The notes beneath the pieces were generated by a model. The model had not been told where the DNA came from and made no database searches. It worked only from the letters and a program-made list of their open reading frames with translations. DNA of 64,000 bases from Planctomycetota bacterium (GTDB lineage: Bacteria; Planctomycetota; UBA1135; JADKAF01), in assembly GCA_016719295.1 (NCBI GenBank), contig JADKAF010000001.1:248001-312000 (forward strand), in the 5' to 3' direction. Shown here piece by piece: positions 7,647 through 17,239 of the stretch. The first letter of the stretch is position 1. Each line of letters starts with the position of its first letter. The position numbers and the translations under genes are program-made.

Positions 7647-8606
7647 ATGACCCTCCTCCGTGCCGTCGGTGTTGCAAGATCCTACGCAGGCCGCCCGGCT
7701 CTGCGCGACTTCGATCTCTCGGTCGCGCCGGGCGAAGTGGTCGGCCTCCTCGGGCTGAATGGCGCCGGAAAGACGACCGCGATCTCGATCTTGGCCGGGG
7801 TCCTGCGACCCGACCGCGGCAGCGTGGAGATCGATGGCCGCGATCTTCTGCGCGAGCCCTTGCTGGCGAAGCGCGCCCTCGGGCTCGTACCGCAGGAGAT
7901 CGCGCTCTACCCCGAGCTCTCCGTCGCGGAGAACTTGCGCTTCTTCGGGCGCCTGCGCGGTCTCCGCGGCCGCGAGCTCGAGAGCTCGCTCGCCTACGCT
8001 CTCGACGCGGTCGAGCTCTCCGACCGCGCGCGCGATCCGGTGCGCGAGCTCTCCGGCGGTATGCAGCGGCGGGTCAACGTCGCGGTGGGGCTGCTCGGCG
8101 CGCCGCGCCTGCTGATCCTCGACGAGCCCGCGGTCGGCGTCGACGCGCTGAGCCGCGCGCAGCTCTTCCAGCTCGTGCAGCGCCTGGCGCGCGCAGAGAA
8201 CCTGGGGCTGCTCTACACCAGCCACTATCTGGAGGAGGTCGCGGCGCTCTGCACGCGGCTCGTCATCCTGCACCAAGGTCGCATCGTCGCGCAGGGACGC
8301 CTGGACGAGCTAGCCGCGAGCGTCGGCGAGGAGCGCGTGGAGCTCGAGATCGAAGGACCGCGGGAGGCGATCGCGGCAGCCTTGGGAGCCGCGCGCGTCG
8401 AGCGCGCGGCGGGCGAGCGCCTCGTGCTCGCGGCGCGAGGCGAGCTCGCGTCCATCGTCGCGGCGATCGAAGCCCACGGCGGCAAGCTGAAGCAGCTCCG
8501 CGTGCTCGGGCGCGATCTCGAGTCGCTCTTCCTGCGCCTCACTGGCTCCGACGGTGAGCCTCTGCCGTTGGTGGAGAGCGCGGCTGGCGGGGAGGTGCGG
8601 CGATGA
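7647..8606 (+). CDS. ABC transporter ATP-binding protein (NatA/CcmA type)
   Basis: This is the nucleotide-binding subunit of an ABC-2 type exporter. The 319-residue product has Walker A 'GLNGAGKTT' (about residues 35-43), a Q-loop, the signature 'LSGGMQRR', Walker B 'LLILDEPA' and the H-loop 'TSHYLEEV'. A C-terminal extension of about 100 residues beyond the core domain is common in this subgroup. Its stop overlaps the start of the permease gene (ATGA), so the two form one transporter. It is divergent from the beta-helix gene. The substrate is unknown; relatives export sodium, drugs or polysaccharides. Confidence 0.92.
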   Translation: MTLLRAVGVARSYAGRPALRDFDLSVAPGEVVGLLGLNGAGKTTAISILAGVLRPDRGSVEIDGRDLLREPLLAKRALGLVPQEIALYPELSVAENLRFFGRLRGLRGRELESSLAYALDAVELSDRARDPVRELSGGMQRRVNVAVGLLGAPRLLILDEPAVGVDALSRAQLFQLVQRLARAENLGLLYTSHYLEEVAALCTRLVILHQGRIVAQGRLDELAASVGEERVELEIEGPREAIAAALGAARVERAAGERLVLAARGELASIVAAIEAHGGKLKQLRVLGRDLESLFLRLTGSDGEPLPLVESAAGGEVRR

Positions 8607-9736
8607 TCCGAGCGATGATCGAGAAGGACCTGCGTCTCCTGCTCGCGGATCGGGGCGCTCTCTTCGCTACCTTCCTGCTGCCGCTGGTCTTCTTGGGGAC
8701 CTTCGGCTGGATCTACTCGCGCTTCGACCAGGGAAGTGAGGAGCAGGGCGAAACGATGCCGCGGCAGAAGCTCGCGTTCCACGCCCCGATCGATGCGGAG
8801 ATGCGCGCCCGCGTGCAGGCGGCGCTGGAGAGCGGTCCCTTTCGCGTGATCGCGGCGGGCTCGCCCGAAGACGTCGAGCGCTTGGTCGCCGACGATCAGG
8901 CGGCACTCGGCCTCTATCTGCCGGCGGACTTCGAGCCCTTCGCCGGCGCTCGCGGTGTCCTCTACCAAGATCCCGCGCGCGAGCCGCGCTTCGCCGGGGC
9001 CTTCGCGGGCGCGGTGCAAGGCGCGCTGGCGAAGGCGATCTTCGGGCCGCAGATGGCGCTGCTCGGACCGCGCGCAGGCGCGCCGGAGCAGTGGATCGAG
9101 CAGCGCCGTCCGCGCGGCCTGCGCGCGAGTGTGGACCTCGATGGTTTCCAGATCTCGGCGCCGACGAACGCCGTGCTCTTCGTGTTCTTCCTCGTGCTCG
9201 GCATGGCGCTCTCCTTCGCCGAGGAGCGGCGCACGGGGACCTTCGCACGCCTCCGCTCGCTGCCGATCCGCCGGGGCCCGCTGCTCGCGGCGAAGCTCGT
9301 TCCCTTCGCGCTGATCGGCTGTCTCCAGATGCTCTTCCTCTTCGGCATCGCCGTGCTGGTCTTCGGCCTGCAGGTCGGCGGCGACGTCTCGGCGTTGCTC
9401 GCCTTGACCGTCGCGACGGTGCTCGCCGCAGTGGGCTTGGGCTTCCTCGTCGCCTCGATCGGCGGCAGCGAGAAGCAGATCCAGAGCTACGGCACGCTGG
9501 TCGTGCTCGTGATGGGGCTCGTGAGCGGCTGCATGGTCCCGCGCTTCGTGCTGCCGGACTCGGCGAAGCAGGTGGGGCTGCTGACACCGCACGCGTGGGC
9601 ACTCGACGGCTACGCGGAAGTGCTCGGGCGGCGAGGCACGACGGTGATGGATGTGCTGCCGGAGATCGGGGCGCTGCTCGCGTTCGCGGCGGTGTTCACC
9701 GCGGTGGGGGCGGCGCTCTTCGCGCGGCGGGGGTGA
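8603..9736 (+). CDS. ABC-2 type transporter permease
   Basis: The 377-residue product has the ABC-2 permease layout: an N-terminal membrane helix ('ALFATFLLPLVFLGTFGWIY', residues about 19-38), a periplasmic domain of about 150 residues, then five hydrophobic segments from about residue 190 to the C terminus. 'EERRTGTFARLRSLPIRR' is the usual cytoplasmic coupling segment that touches the ATPase. It is translationally coupled to the upstream ATPase. The following 190 bases before the next gene hold nothing I recognise. Confidence 0.9.
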   Translation: MIRAMIEKDLRLLLADRGALFATFLLPLVFLGTFGWIYSRFDQGSEEQGETMPRQKLAFHAPIDAEMRARVQAALESGPFRVIAAGSPEDVERLVADDQAALGLYLPADFEPFAGARGVLYQDPAREPRFAGAFAGAVQGALAKAIFGPQMALLGPRAGAPEQWIEQRRPRGLRASVDLDGFQISAPTNAVLFVFFLVLGMALSFAEERRTGTFARLRSLPIRRGPLLAAKLVPFALIGCLQMLFLFGIAVLVFGLQVGGDVSALLALTVATVLAAVGLGFLVASIGGSEKQIQSYGTLVVLVMGLVSGCMVPRFVLPDSAKQVGLLTPHAWALDGYAEVLGRRGTTVMDVLPEIGALLAFAAVFTAVGAALFARRG

Positions 9737-9929
9737 GCGGGCAGCATCCGCGCTGGGGGCGCGTGCGATGGCCGCTCCTGCGCGTTCCTCTTCGCGCTCG
9801 CCTGCGTTCCGCCCCACTAGGCGGGAAGATCGTCGGTCGCGCGTGGACGCGCGTCCGGACACTCGCGGATCACCGCGTTCCCGAGTCGCTGCGCACCGGC
9901 GCGTGTCCGCTCGGATCGATGGCGACGGG

Positions 9930-10400
9930 TCACACCGGCGAGGTCTCGAAGGGCGAGCCGATGGTGCGGATCTGCGCGCGCGTCAGCACCGCGGCGAGCT
10001 CTGCCCCGGTGATGCAGAGGGGCAGCTCGTCGATGCGATGCGCCATGTTCCGGGGCACGCGTGCAGCTTGCTGCGGATCGACGAGGATCGGCGTGAAGGG
10101 CTCCATCACCGGGAGGATCACGCACTGCGCGGCGCGGGCGATCGCGAGCACGAGCTCACCGACGCGCGCATCGAGCTCGCGGCGGCGGATGCGGAACGCG
10201 CAGGCTTCGAAGGGCTCGTCCGACTCGAGCTCCTGCGCGAGGAACTCCACCGCGATGCCGTGCGGCAGGGTCACGAAGTAGGTGCCCAAGTCGTCGGGGC
10301 CCACCGTGTGATGGGCCGCGAGGACCGCGCGGATCTCGGTGCGCACGGCTTCCCCGGCGGGCTGCTCGGCGAAACGCTTCAAGAAGAGGTCGATGCTCAC
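9930..10400 (-). CDS. Conserved-looking hypothetical protein
   Basis: I do not recognise this 156-residue protein. It begins 'SIDLFLKRFAEQPAGEA', contains a mixed alpha/beta middle ('FVTLPHGIAVEFLAQEL', 'FRIRRRELDARVGELVLAIA') and ends 'TRAQIRTIGSPFETSPV'. There is no signal peptide or membrane segment. No ATG exists in the right place, so the GTG at 10400 was chosen; it is preceded by GAGGGA at a suitable distance. Third-position G/C bias supports coding. It lies 155 bases after the O-antigen-ligase-like gene on the same strand, and that gap holds nothing clear. Confidence 0.6.
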   Translation of the reverse strand: MSIDLFLKRFAEQPAGEAVRTEIRAVLAAHHTVGPDDLGTYFVTLPHGIAVEFLAQELESDEPFEACAFRIRRRELDARVGELVLAIARAAQCVILPVMEPFTPILVDPQQAARVPRNMAHRIDELPLCITGAELAAVLTRAQIRTIGSPFETSPV

Positions 10401-10555
10401 GGACCAGTCCCTCGGGGATCCAACCGTGTCGCTCCTCCTATCGGCTGCGGGGTGCGTGGGGCCGAAGGGAACCCGGGCGGAAGCGATGTTCAGGCGCCGC
10501 TGGGAGGCCGGAGCTCCCCGCGCCCCCGCGGCATCTACGGCGTTGCCCCGCCTCA

Positions 10556-13120
10556 CTAGCGCGCGAGCTGCTCCAGGCGCTCGCGCAGCAGCGGCTCGCT
10601 CGCGAAGAGCTGGCGGTAGAGCGCATCTCGCCGCGCGCCGAGCGTCTTCAGGCCGGCGTCGAGGGCGGACTGCACGAGCTCGCGCGCTTCGGCCGCGCGG
10701 CCCTGCAGGAGCGCCAGGGCGGCGCGGTCCACCGGCGCGATCGCGAGCTCGCTGTACTCGGGATAGCGGGCGAGGCGCTGCAGCGTGCTCTCCGCCGCCA
10801 GCACATCGCCGCGGCGCAGCGCGACGAGGAAGCTGCTCTCGTGGCCGTCGAGTGTCAGCTTGCGCCCATAGAAGCGCGCGAGCTTCTGCTGCTCGCCGCT
10901 CGCGCCGAGCGAGCGCGCCATCCATTCCTTGCCGAGCTCGGTCTCGCGCGCGGCGCGATCGACCGCGAGCGCCACGGCGGCCTCGAGGGCCTCCTTCAGC
11001 GCCGGTCCGTTGCCGAGCTTCCACGCATCGAGCGCGCGCTGGGCGAGGAGGGTGGAGAGCTCGTCGTAGCGCTGGCGGCGATCCGGCCCGGGGATACACG
11101 CCTCCGCGAGAGCGCGCGCACCGGAGAGCTCGCCTGCCCGGGCCAAGCGCTCGACCTCGGCGAGCAGCGCACTCTCGTCCCCGTTCTCCGCGGCGTCCTC
11201 GGCGAGCCAGCGCGCGGCTTCCTCGAAGCGCTTCGCGGCCAGCGCCTCGCGCGCGGCGCTCTGGCGGAGCTCGGCTAAGAGCGGAGCGAGCTCCGCGCGC
11301 AGCGCTGGACGCAGATCGACGAGCTGGCGGTAGAGCTCGAAGGCGCGCGCGGCGTCGCCGTTCGCGCGCGCCAGATGAAGCTCGGCGAGCAGCGCGTTCG
11401 CGCGGGCGCGCTCGTCCTCGGGATCGAGAGCGAGCAAGCGCTGGTTCGCCTGCAGCGAGCGGCCGAGCAGCGGCCTCGGATCGGGAACCAAGCTCGCGGA
11501 GCGAAAGGCCACTGCGGCCTCGAGGGCGAGCGCACCGAGATCGTGCGGCGCATCGACCTGCGCGCGCGCGACCTCGCTCAGCGCGAGCGCGCCATCGGTC
11601 GCGAGACGGGCCCGCAGCAGGCGCGCGCGATAGTCCTCGGGAGCGAGCGCGAGCGCGGCCTCGAGCTCGTTGCCGAGCTTCGCGCGCTGCGCTTCTTCGA
11701 GCGTCTGGCCGGTCGCTGGCAGCGCGGCGACGACCTGCGCGACCTCGAGCGCGGCGACGACACGGGTTCCGCCGTAGATCGCGCCGGCGGTCGAGAGGGC
11801 GGCGAGCAGGAGCGTGGGCAGGAGCGGGCCGCGCCCCGCGGCGGCATCGGCGGCGCGGCTGACGCGCGCGACGAGCGCGCCCAGGATCACGGCGAAGAGC
11901 GCGGCGACGGGCGCGTTCGCGAGGAGCGGCGTGCGCGCGCCGCCGTTCAGCAGCACGGCGGCTAGCGCCGCGCCGAGGAAGGTTCGTTCGGTCGCGGTGC
12001 CGCGCAGCGTCGCGAGGAGCAGCACGCCGAGCGCGGCGAGCAGCGCGAGCAGGCCGAGGAGCCCCGTCTCGGCGAGGGCCTGCAGGGCGTCGTTGTGCGC
12101 GGTGTTCACCACGGTGGCGCCTTCGGCGCGGCGTGAGAGCGCGCGCTCCGCGGCGGGGCGATAGGGCGGATAGAGCTCGTCGAAGGAGCCGGCGCCCAAG
12201 CCGAGCCACGGCGCGCTCGGGAGCACGTCACCCACGATCGCGCGCCACGTATGGAGGCGCACGTCGAGCGTGCGAAAGTCGCTCGGGCCACGCGGCGTGC
12301 TCGTGGCGAGTTCGGCGGTGGGGCTGCCTGCGCTCACGCCACTCGGCGCGCTCGGGAACGGCGCGGCCAACGGCAGATGGAAGCAGACGAGACCGGCGAT
12401 CAGCACGGGCGCGAGCGCGCGCGCCTGCGCGCGATGGCGCGCGTAGAGGAGCGCGAGGCTCGCCACGGCGACGAGCTGATACGCGATCGCCGCGGTGAGC
12501 GTGTCGGCGAGCGCGAGATAGCTCGCCTGCAGCAGGTGCAGCGCGGCGCAGCCCAGCGCGCCGAAGCGCGAGCGCGCGCGCAGCGCCGAGCGCAGCGCGA
12601 GGAATGCGCACGGCAGCACGAGCTCGGAGGCGAACGCGACGTTGCCGAAGGTGCTGACCGGCTCGCTCGGCGCCGAAGCCGAAGCGAGGCCGAGATCCAC
12701 GCCCACGCGCTCGAGCCAGCCGATCGCGGCGACGATCGAGCCCGTGGCGACGGCGCCGCTCAGCACCTGCTCGCGCAAGTGGCGCGGAGCGCTCGCGACC
12801 AGGAGCAGGAGGCTCAGGGCGGAGGCACCCTGCGCGCTGAGCGCGAAGGCCGGCAGCACGCGCTCCGCGAAGTAGCCGGAGAGCAGCGCCACCAGGAGCG
12901 GGGCGAAGAGGAGCGCCCGTTGCAGCGGCGAGAAGCGCCCCAGCTCGGCTTGCGCCGCGCGCAGTCCGATCAGCAGCGCGAGCCCGCCGAACACGAGGAA
13001 GAGCTGGGCCTTGGTTTGCTCGGGACGCAGCCAATGCGGACCGATCGCGAGCGCCGGAACCGCGAGCGCCGCCAGGACCGCGGCGGTCGAGAGGCGCAGC
13101 CTCAGCAGCTTCTCGGGCAT
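10556..13120 (-). CDS. O-antigen ligase-like membrane protein with TPR-like C-terminal half
   Basis: The 854-residue product has about ten hydrophobic segments in its first 440 residues and the Wzy_C/WaaL-type motif 'NTAHNDALQALAETGLLGLL'. The segment before it ('APWLGLGAGSFDELYPPYRP') also fits this family, in which the H-N-D/E...E-G motif is near the active site for joining sugar chains to lipid or protein acceptors. From about residue 480 on it is soluble, Ala/Leu/Glu-rich and helical, with spaced pairs resembling tetratricopeptide repeats ('ALALAPEDYRARLLRARL', 'LLALDPEDERARANALLAE'). The start ATG is followed by a typical membrane N terminus; no strong ribosome site is seen. It sits 122 bases downstream of ftsY. 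Ligase or glycan polymerase is likely, the substrate unknown. Confidence 0.8.
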   Translation of the reverse strand: MPEKLLRLRLSTAAVLAALAVPALAIGPHWLRPEQTKAQLFLVFGGLALLIGLRAAQAELGRFSPLQRALLFAPLLVALLSGYFAERVLPAFALSAQGASALSLLLLVASAPRHLREQVLSGAVATGSIVAAIGWLERVGVDLGLASASAPSEPVSTFGNVAFASELVLPCAFLALRSALRARSRFGALGCAALHLLQASYLALADTLTAAIAYQLVAVASLALLYARHRAQARALAPVLIAGLVCFHLPLAAPFPSAPSGVSAGSPTAELATSTPRGPSDFRTLDVRLHTWRAIVGDVLPSAPWLGLGAGSFDELYPPYRPAAERALSRRAEGATVVNTAHNDALQALAETGLLGLLALLAALGVLLLATLRGTATERTFLGAALAAVLLNGGARTPLLANAPVAALFAVILGALVARVSRAADAAAGRGPLLPTLLLAALSTAGAIYGGTRVVAALEVAQVVAALPATGQTLEEAQRAKLGNELEAALALAPEDYRARLLRARLATDGALALSEVARAQVDAPHDLGALALEAAVAFRSASLVPDPRPLLGRSLQANQRLLALDPEDERARANALLAELHLARANGDAARAFELYRQLVDLRPALRAELAPLLAELRQSAAREALAAKRFEEAARWLAEDAAENGDESALLAEVERLARAGELSGARALAEACIPGPDRRQRYDELSTLLAQRALDAWKLGNGPALKEALEAAVALAVDRAARETELGKEWMARSLGASGEQQKLARFYGRKLTLDGHESSFLVALRRGDVLAAESTLQRLARYPEYSELAIAPVDRAALALLQGRAAEARELVQSALDAGLKTLGARRDALYRQLFASEPLLRERLEQLAR

Positions 13121-13242
13121 GGGTGGTGTTCTGGGGTCTCGAGCAAAGATCCAGGGGCGATACAGAAGGAGCTGCGCGAGCTCGTGATCGCGTGCGGGCA
13201 TGAGCCCAAGGGCGATCGCGAGGCGCGCGGGCGCGTGTCGAC

Positions 13243-14172
13243 TCAGCTCTTCGCCGTCTCGAGATCCTCGCGCGACAGCACCGCGTCGACGAAGCCCTGC
13301 GGGTCGAAGACCTCGAGGTCGTCGATCTTCTCGCCCACGCCGACGAACTTCACCGGCAGGTTCATCTGCTCGCGGATGCCGAACACGGCGCCGCCCTTCG
13401 CGGTGCCGTCGAGCTTCGCGAGCACGAGCCCGCTCACCGCGGCGACCTGCGAGAACTCGCGCGCCTGCACGAGCGCGTTTTGCCCGGTCGTCGCATCGAG
13501 CACGAGCAAGGTCTCGTGGGGCGCGCCCTTGATGTGGCGCTCCAGGACCTTGCGGATCTTCTCGAGCTCCTGCATCAGGTGCTTCTGCGTGTGCAGGCGC
13601 CCCGCGGTGTCGACGATCAGAACGTCGACGCCGGCGCGCACGGCTTGGTCCGCGGCGTCGTAGGCCACCGCGGCGGGATCGGCGCCGGTCTCCTTGCGCA
13701 CGATCGGGACCTGCAGTCGCTGCGCCCAGATGCCGAGCTGCTCCACGGCCGCGGCGCGGAAGGTGTCCGCCGCGGCGAGCATCACCTTCAGGTTCTGCTT
13801 CTGGAGATGGCGCGCGAGCTTGGCGATCGAGGTGGTCTTCCCGCTGCCGTTCACGCCGCAGACCATGACCACGGTCGGGCCCTTCTCCGCTCGTGCGATG
13901 GAGCCGCCGCAGCCTTGCAGGCGCTGCGTCAGACCGCGACGAAGCCACTCGAAGACCGCGTCGGTGTCGGAGATCTCCTTCTTGCGGTAGGCCTCCTTGA
14001 TCTCCTCGACGAGGGCGATGCCCGTCTTGCCGAGGTCCGCGGTGAAGAGGACCTGCTCGAGCTCGTCGAGGAAGGCCTCGTCGAGCTTGCGGCGGCCGAA
14101 GAGCGAGCGCAGCGAGCTCGCGAGCTTCTCGCGCGTCTTCTTCAGGCCTTGGAACAGCTTGCCGAACACCAT
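13243..14172 (-). CDS. ftsY: Signal recognition particle receptor FtsY
   Basis: FtsY is the GTPase that receives SRP-ribosome complexes at the membrane. The 309-residue product has the N domain ('DELEQVLFTADLGKTGIALV'), G1 'GVNGSGKTTSIAKLARHL', 'AADTFRAAAVEQLGIWAQR', 'DTAGRLHTQKHLMQELEK', 'LVLDATTGQNALVQAREF' and 'AKLDGTAKGG'. The N terminus ('FGKLFQGLKKTREKLASSL') is the amphipathic lipid-binding helix; the acidic A domain of E. coli FtsY is absent, as in many bacteria. It lies between nusB (40 bases upstream) and the O-antigen-ligase-like gene. Confidence 0.97.
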   Translation of the reverse strand: MVFGKLFQGLKKTREKLASSLRSLFGRRKLDEAFLDELEQVLFTADLGKTGIALVEEIKEAYRKKEISDTDAVFEWLRRGLTQRLQGCGGSIARAEKGPTVVMVCGVNGSGKTTSIAKLARHLQKQNLKVMLAAADTFRAAAVEQLGIWAQRLQVPIVRKETGADPAAVAYDAADQAVRAGVDVLIVDTAGRLHTQKHLMQELEKIRKVLERHIKGAPHETLLVLDATTGQNALVQAREFSQVAAVSGLVLAKLDGTAKGGAVFGIREQMNLPVKFVGVGEKIDDLEVFDPQGFVDAVLSREDLETAKS

Positions 14173-14212
14173 GCGCTTCTCTGGCGGGAGGGGAGATGCA
14201 GCGAGAGCGCTC

Positions 14213-14650
14213 CTACGAGCGCGTGGGGGCCGCCGAGCCGGCGCGCGTGCCGTTGGAGTCCTTGCTCACGCGATCGAGGATGCCGTTGATGAACGCCCCC
14301 GAGTTCTGCGTGGAGAAGCGCTTGCCGAGCTCGATCGCTTCGTTGATCGAGACGTTCGCGGGGATGTCGTCGCAGTAGAGGATCTCGAAGATCGCCATGC
14401 GCAGCACGTTGCGATCGATCGTCGCCATGCGATGGATCTCCCAGTTCTTCGCGACGCGCTTCAGCAAGGCGTCGATCTCCTCGCGATGCGTCTTCACGCC
14501 CTCGATCAAGCGCATGGAGAAGTCCCGCACCTGGCGGTCCTTCGTCTCGTCGGCGAGGAACGCGGCGAGCTGCTCCCCCGCGTCGTCGCGCAGGTCGTGC
14601 ATGTAGAGGAACTGGAGGGCGATCTCGCGGGAGCGCGTACGGCGGCGCAT
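14213..14650 (-). CDS. nusB: Transcription antitermination factor NusB
   Basis: NusB with NusE (S10) binds boxA RNA and supports antitermination in rRNA operons. The 145-residue product has the all-helical NusB fold with 'RSREIALQFLYMHDL' at the N terminus, 'NWEIHRMATIDRNVLRMAIF' and the C-terminal signature 'VSINEAIELGKRFS', 'GAFINGILDRV'. Length is normal. It sits 54 bases after ribH and 40 bases before ftsY; ribH-nusB is a widespread pair. Confidence 0.97.
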   Translation of the reverse strand: MRRRTRSREIALQFLYMHDLRDDAGEQLAAFLADETKDRQVRDFSMRLIEGVKTHREEIDALLKRVAKNWEIHRMATIDRNVLRMAIFEILYCDDIPANVSINEAIELGKRFSTQNSGAFINGILDRVSKDSNGTRAGSAAPTRS

Positions 14651-14704
14651 GGCGAACTCAGGCTGTTCGAGGTCGAGGAGGAGCGGGGAGAGAGCGCGGC
14701 GCGC

Positions 14705-15196
14705 CTATTTCTTCGTGCTCTTCGCGCGCGTCATCTGCGCGAAGAGGTTCGCCATCTCGATGGCGGCGAGCGCGGCTTCCGCGCCCTTGTTGCCGGCCTT
14801 GGTGCCCGCGCGCTCGATCGCTTGCTCGATCGTGTCGCAGGTGAGCACTCCGTAGGCCATCGGGACATCGAGCTCGAAGGACGCGTGCGCGATGCCCTTC
14901 GTCGCCTCGGCGGAGATGTGATCGAAGTGGGGCGTCGCGCCGCGGATCAGGACGCCGAGGCAGATCACGGCATCGAGCTCGGGGCGAGCGGCCGCCAGGC
15001 GGCGCGCCGCGAGCGGGATCTCGAAGGATCCCGGCACGCGGACCAGGGTGATGTGCTCGTCCTTCACGCCGTGGCGGCGGAGGGCGTCGAGCGCGCCGGC
15101 GAGCAAGTGCTCGCCGATGAAGGCGTTCCAACGGGAGAGCACGATGCCGAAGCGCCGGCCGGAGCCGGCGAAGTCGCCCTGGATTTCAGAGATCAT
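14705..15196 (-). CDS. ribH: 6,7-dimethyl-8-ribityllumazine synthase
   Basis: RibH condenses 5-amino-6-ribitylaminouracil with 3,4-dihydroxy-2-butanone 4-phosphate in riboflavin synthesis. The 163-residue product has 'GIVLSRWNAFIGEHLLAGAL', 'VRVPGSFEIPLAARRLA', 'CLGVLIRGATPHFDHIS' (with the catalytic histidine region) and 'ERAGTKAGNKGAEAALAAI'. Length is normal, with a Lys-rich end. GAGG six bases before the ATG fixes the start. It is the first gene of ribH-nusB-ftsY and is divergent from the FG-GAP gene. Confidence 0.97.
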   Translation of the reverse strand: MISEIQGDFAGSGRRFGIVLSRWNAFIGEHLLAGALDALRRHGVKDEHITLVRVPGSFEIPLAARRLAAARPELDAVICLGVLIRGATPHFDHISAEATKGIAHASFELDVPMAYGVLTCDTIEQAIERAGTKAGNKGAEAALAAIEMANLFAQMTRAKSTKK

Positions 15197-15342
15197 CTTC
15201 GCCTCGCGGAGCGGAGGCGCGCCGCGGGGCTAGCCGTGGCGCGCGAGGGCGAAGATGCTAACGGAGTTCGCCCACCTCGTCCACGCGTCGCTGCCGCGGA
15301 AGCACTCGCGGCTCTCTCCACGCCGCCTCCCGAGAAACTCCG

Positions 15343-16971
15343 ATGCGCTCCGTTCTCCGTCGCTCCTCGCCGCTCCTCGCGCTGGCCGCGCTCGGCGCGG
15401 CGGCGCACGCGCAGCTAGGACCCGCAGAGCTCTACACCTTCCCCGCCGAGGGCTTGGTCCGCCTCGACTTCGACGCCGATCGATTCCCCGACCTCGCCTA
15501 CCTGGAGAGCGGCGCCCTGCGTCTCGCGCGCAACGCCGGCGACGGCACCTTCTTCGCCGCGCCGGCGCTGCCGGTGAGCTTGGCGGGTCGGCTCGTGGCG
15601 GTGCGAGCGAACGGCGATGCGGCGCGCGACCTCCTCGTGATCGACAACGCGGCGGCGGTGGCGCAGAGCTTCCTGCGCACCGGCGCGCCCGGGGGCTTCT
15701 CCCCCGGGCCGCTCTTCGCCTTGCCTCCGGAGCTCGCGAACGCAGGCGGCCAGACCTACGTGGCGGACCTCGATCGCGACGGTCGCGAGGATGTGCTCCA
15801 CGGTACCTCGTCGCTCTTCTCGAACGGCGACGGCACCTTTCGCGGGCAGCAGGCCTCGTGGATCGCGAGCGGCGGCGTCCGCGCGCTCTGCGACCTCGAT
15901 GTCGACGGCTTCCTCGACGCGGTATCCGTCGACGCGAACCCGCGGCGACCGAGCTTGCTCTGGATCGCGTGGGGCTCCGCCCAGGGCTTCCTCCTCGGGA
16001 GCCAGCTCTCGCTGTCGGGGCTGCGGGTCGGGGCACCGGTGGTCGGCGACCTCGACGGCGACGGACTGCTCGACCTCGCGTGCGCTGGGACGAACGCGGC
16101 CTATCTCCTCTTCGGGGCCGGAGGTCGCAGCCTCCTGCCCGCGCTCTCGTTCACCTTGGTCACGACCTCCGGGCCCGCGGTGCTCGGCGATTTCGACGGC
16201 GATGGCCGCATCGATCTCGCCTTCGGAACACCGGGCTCGTTCACGCAGGTCCTGCAGAATCAAGGCGGCCGCAGCTTCGGGCTCTCGGTCGCCGCCGGGC
16301 CTGGCGAGCCGCAAGGCGCCGCCCTCCTCGCCGTGGACCTCGACGAGGATGGCCGCGACGAGCTCTGTGGGGGCGAAGGGACGTCGTTCCACGTGCTGTG
16401 GTCGCTGGGCGGGTTCGCGTTCCGCCCCGAGACGCGTACCGGCTACCCCGTCGAGCGCCTCGCCGTGCTCGACCTCGATCGCGACGGCGATCTCGACCTG
16501 CTCGTCTCGGGCGGGAGCGGGGCCGGCGCCCATACGCAGGTGCTGCGCAACCAGCTCGATCCGTCGTCCGCGAGCTACGGCAGCGCGACGCCGGGGAGCG
16601 GCGGCCTCGCGCCGCGTCTCGCAGCGCGAGGCGGCATCGCTCGCGCGGGTAACCTGGGCTTCGGCTTCCGCGTCGATCAGGCGCTCGGGCGCAGCGCGGG
16701 CCTGGTGTGGATCTCCAGGTCGTCGGCCGCGCTACCGCTGCCCGACGCCGCGACCCTCTATGTCGCGCCGCCGTTCGATCTCGAGCTGCCGCTCGCGCTG
16801 GCCGGTCGCGCGGGGGTGGCGGGGGACGGGAGCGGTCAGATCTCGACCCCTCTGCCGCTCGAGATGGCGCTCGTCTCCACGGACCTCTTCGCGCAGGCGG
16901 TGGTTCTGGACCCCGCGCGCGCTTCGGGGCTCTGCTGGACGGCGGGGCTGCGGGTACGTCTGGTTCCCTAG
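15343..16971 (+). CDS. Exported FG-GAP/VCBS beta-propeller protein
   Basis: The 542-residue product has a signal peptide ('SSPLLALAALGAAAHAQ') and at least six FG-GAP/VCBS-type blades, each with a calcium-binding-like D-x-D-x-D-G motif: 'DLDRDGREDV', 'DLDVDGFLDAV', 'DLDGDGLLDLA', 'DFDGDGRIDLA', 'DLDEDGRDEL', 'DLDRDGDLDLLV'. From about residue 410 it continues into a beta-sandwich starting 'YGSATPGSGGLAPRLAARGG' and ending 'GLRVRLVP', a C-terminal domain seen on many exported proteins of deep-branching planctomycetes. It is probably secreted or surface-bound. Function beyond that is unknown. Confidence 0.85.
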   Translation: MRSVLRRSSPLLALAALGAAAHAQLGPAELYTFPAEGLVRLDFDADRFPDLAYLESGALRLARNAGDGTFFAAPALPVSLAGRLVAVRANGDAARDLLVIDNAAAVAQSFLRTGAPGGFSPGPLFALPPELANAGGQTYVADLDRDGREDVLHGTSSLFSNGDGTFRGQQASWIASGGVRALCDLDVDGFLDAVSVDANPRRPSLLWIAWGSAQGFLLGSQLSLSGLRVGAPVVGDLDGDGLLDLACAGTNAAYLLFGAGGRSLLPALSFTLVTTSGPAVLGDFDGDGRIDLAFGTPGSFTQVLQNQGGRSFGLSVAAGPGEPQGAALLAVDLDEDGRDELCGGEGTSFHVLWSLGGFAFRPETRTGYPVERLAVLDLDRDGDLDLLVSGGSGAGAHTQVLRNQLDPSSASYGSATPGSGGLAPRLAARGGIARAGNLGFGFRVDQALGRSAGLVWISRSSAALPLPDAATLYVAPPFDLELPLALAGRAGVAGDGSGQISTPLPLEMALVSTDLFAQAVVLDPARASGLCWTAGLRVRLVP

Positions 16972-17239
16972 CAGCTTCGAAGCGGTTCTCGAACAGGCTC
17001 CTCGCTCTCCGTAGCGAGCGGGCGCCGGCGAGGACGGGGGATCTCGTCTTCCGAGCCAGGGGCCGACCGGGCGACGGTCGGGCAGCGTGGCGATCGACCG
17101 AAGGCCGGTCTCAGAGCGGGCCAGAAGTGCAGCGGGCTTGCTCCTCCTCCCTCTACATCTCTGGCCCTTGGCTCTCGGTCCGAAAGCCCTTCTCGCTCGA
17201 TCGGCCGAGCTCGAGCGCTTGGAGCTCTCGGCGCCGCGC
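16972..17239. other. Convergent intergenic region with a small hairpin
   Basis: No gene is supported in these 268 bases between two convergent genes. A 6-bp inverted repeat CTCGCT-CTCCGT-AGCGAG (17001-17018) lies 30 bases past the stop of the FG-GAP gene and could help end transcription, but there is no T-run, so a terminator is not proven. Confidence 0.3.
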
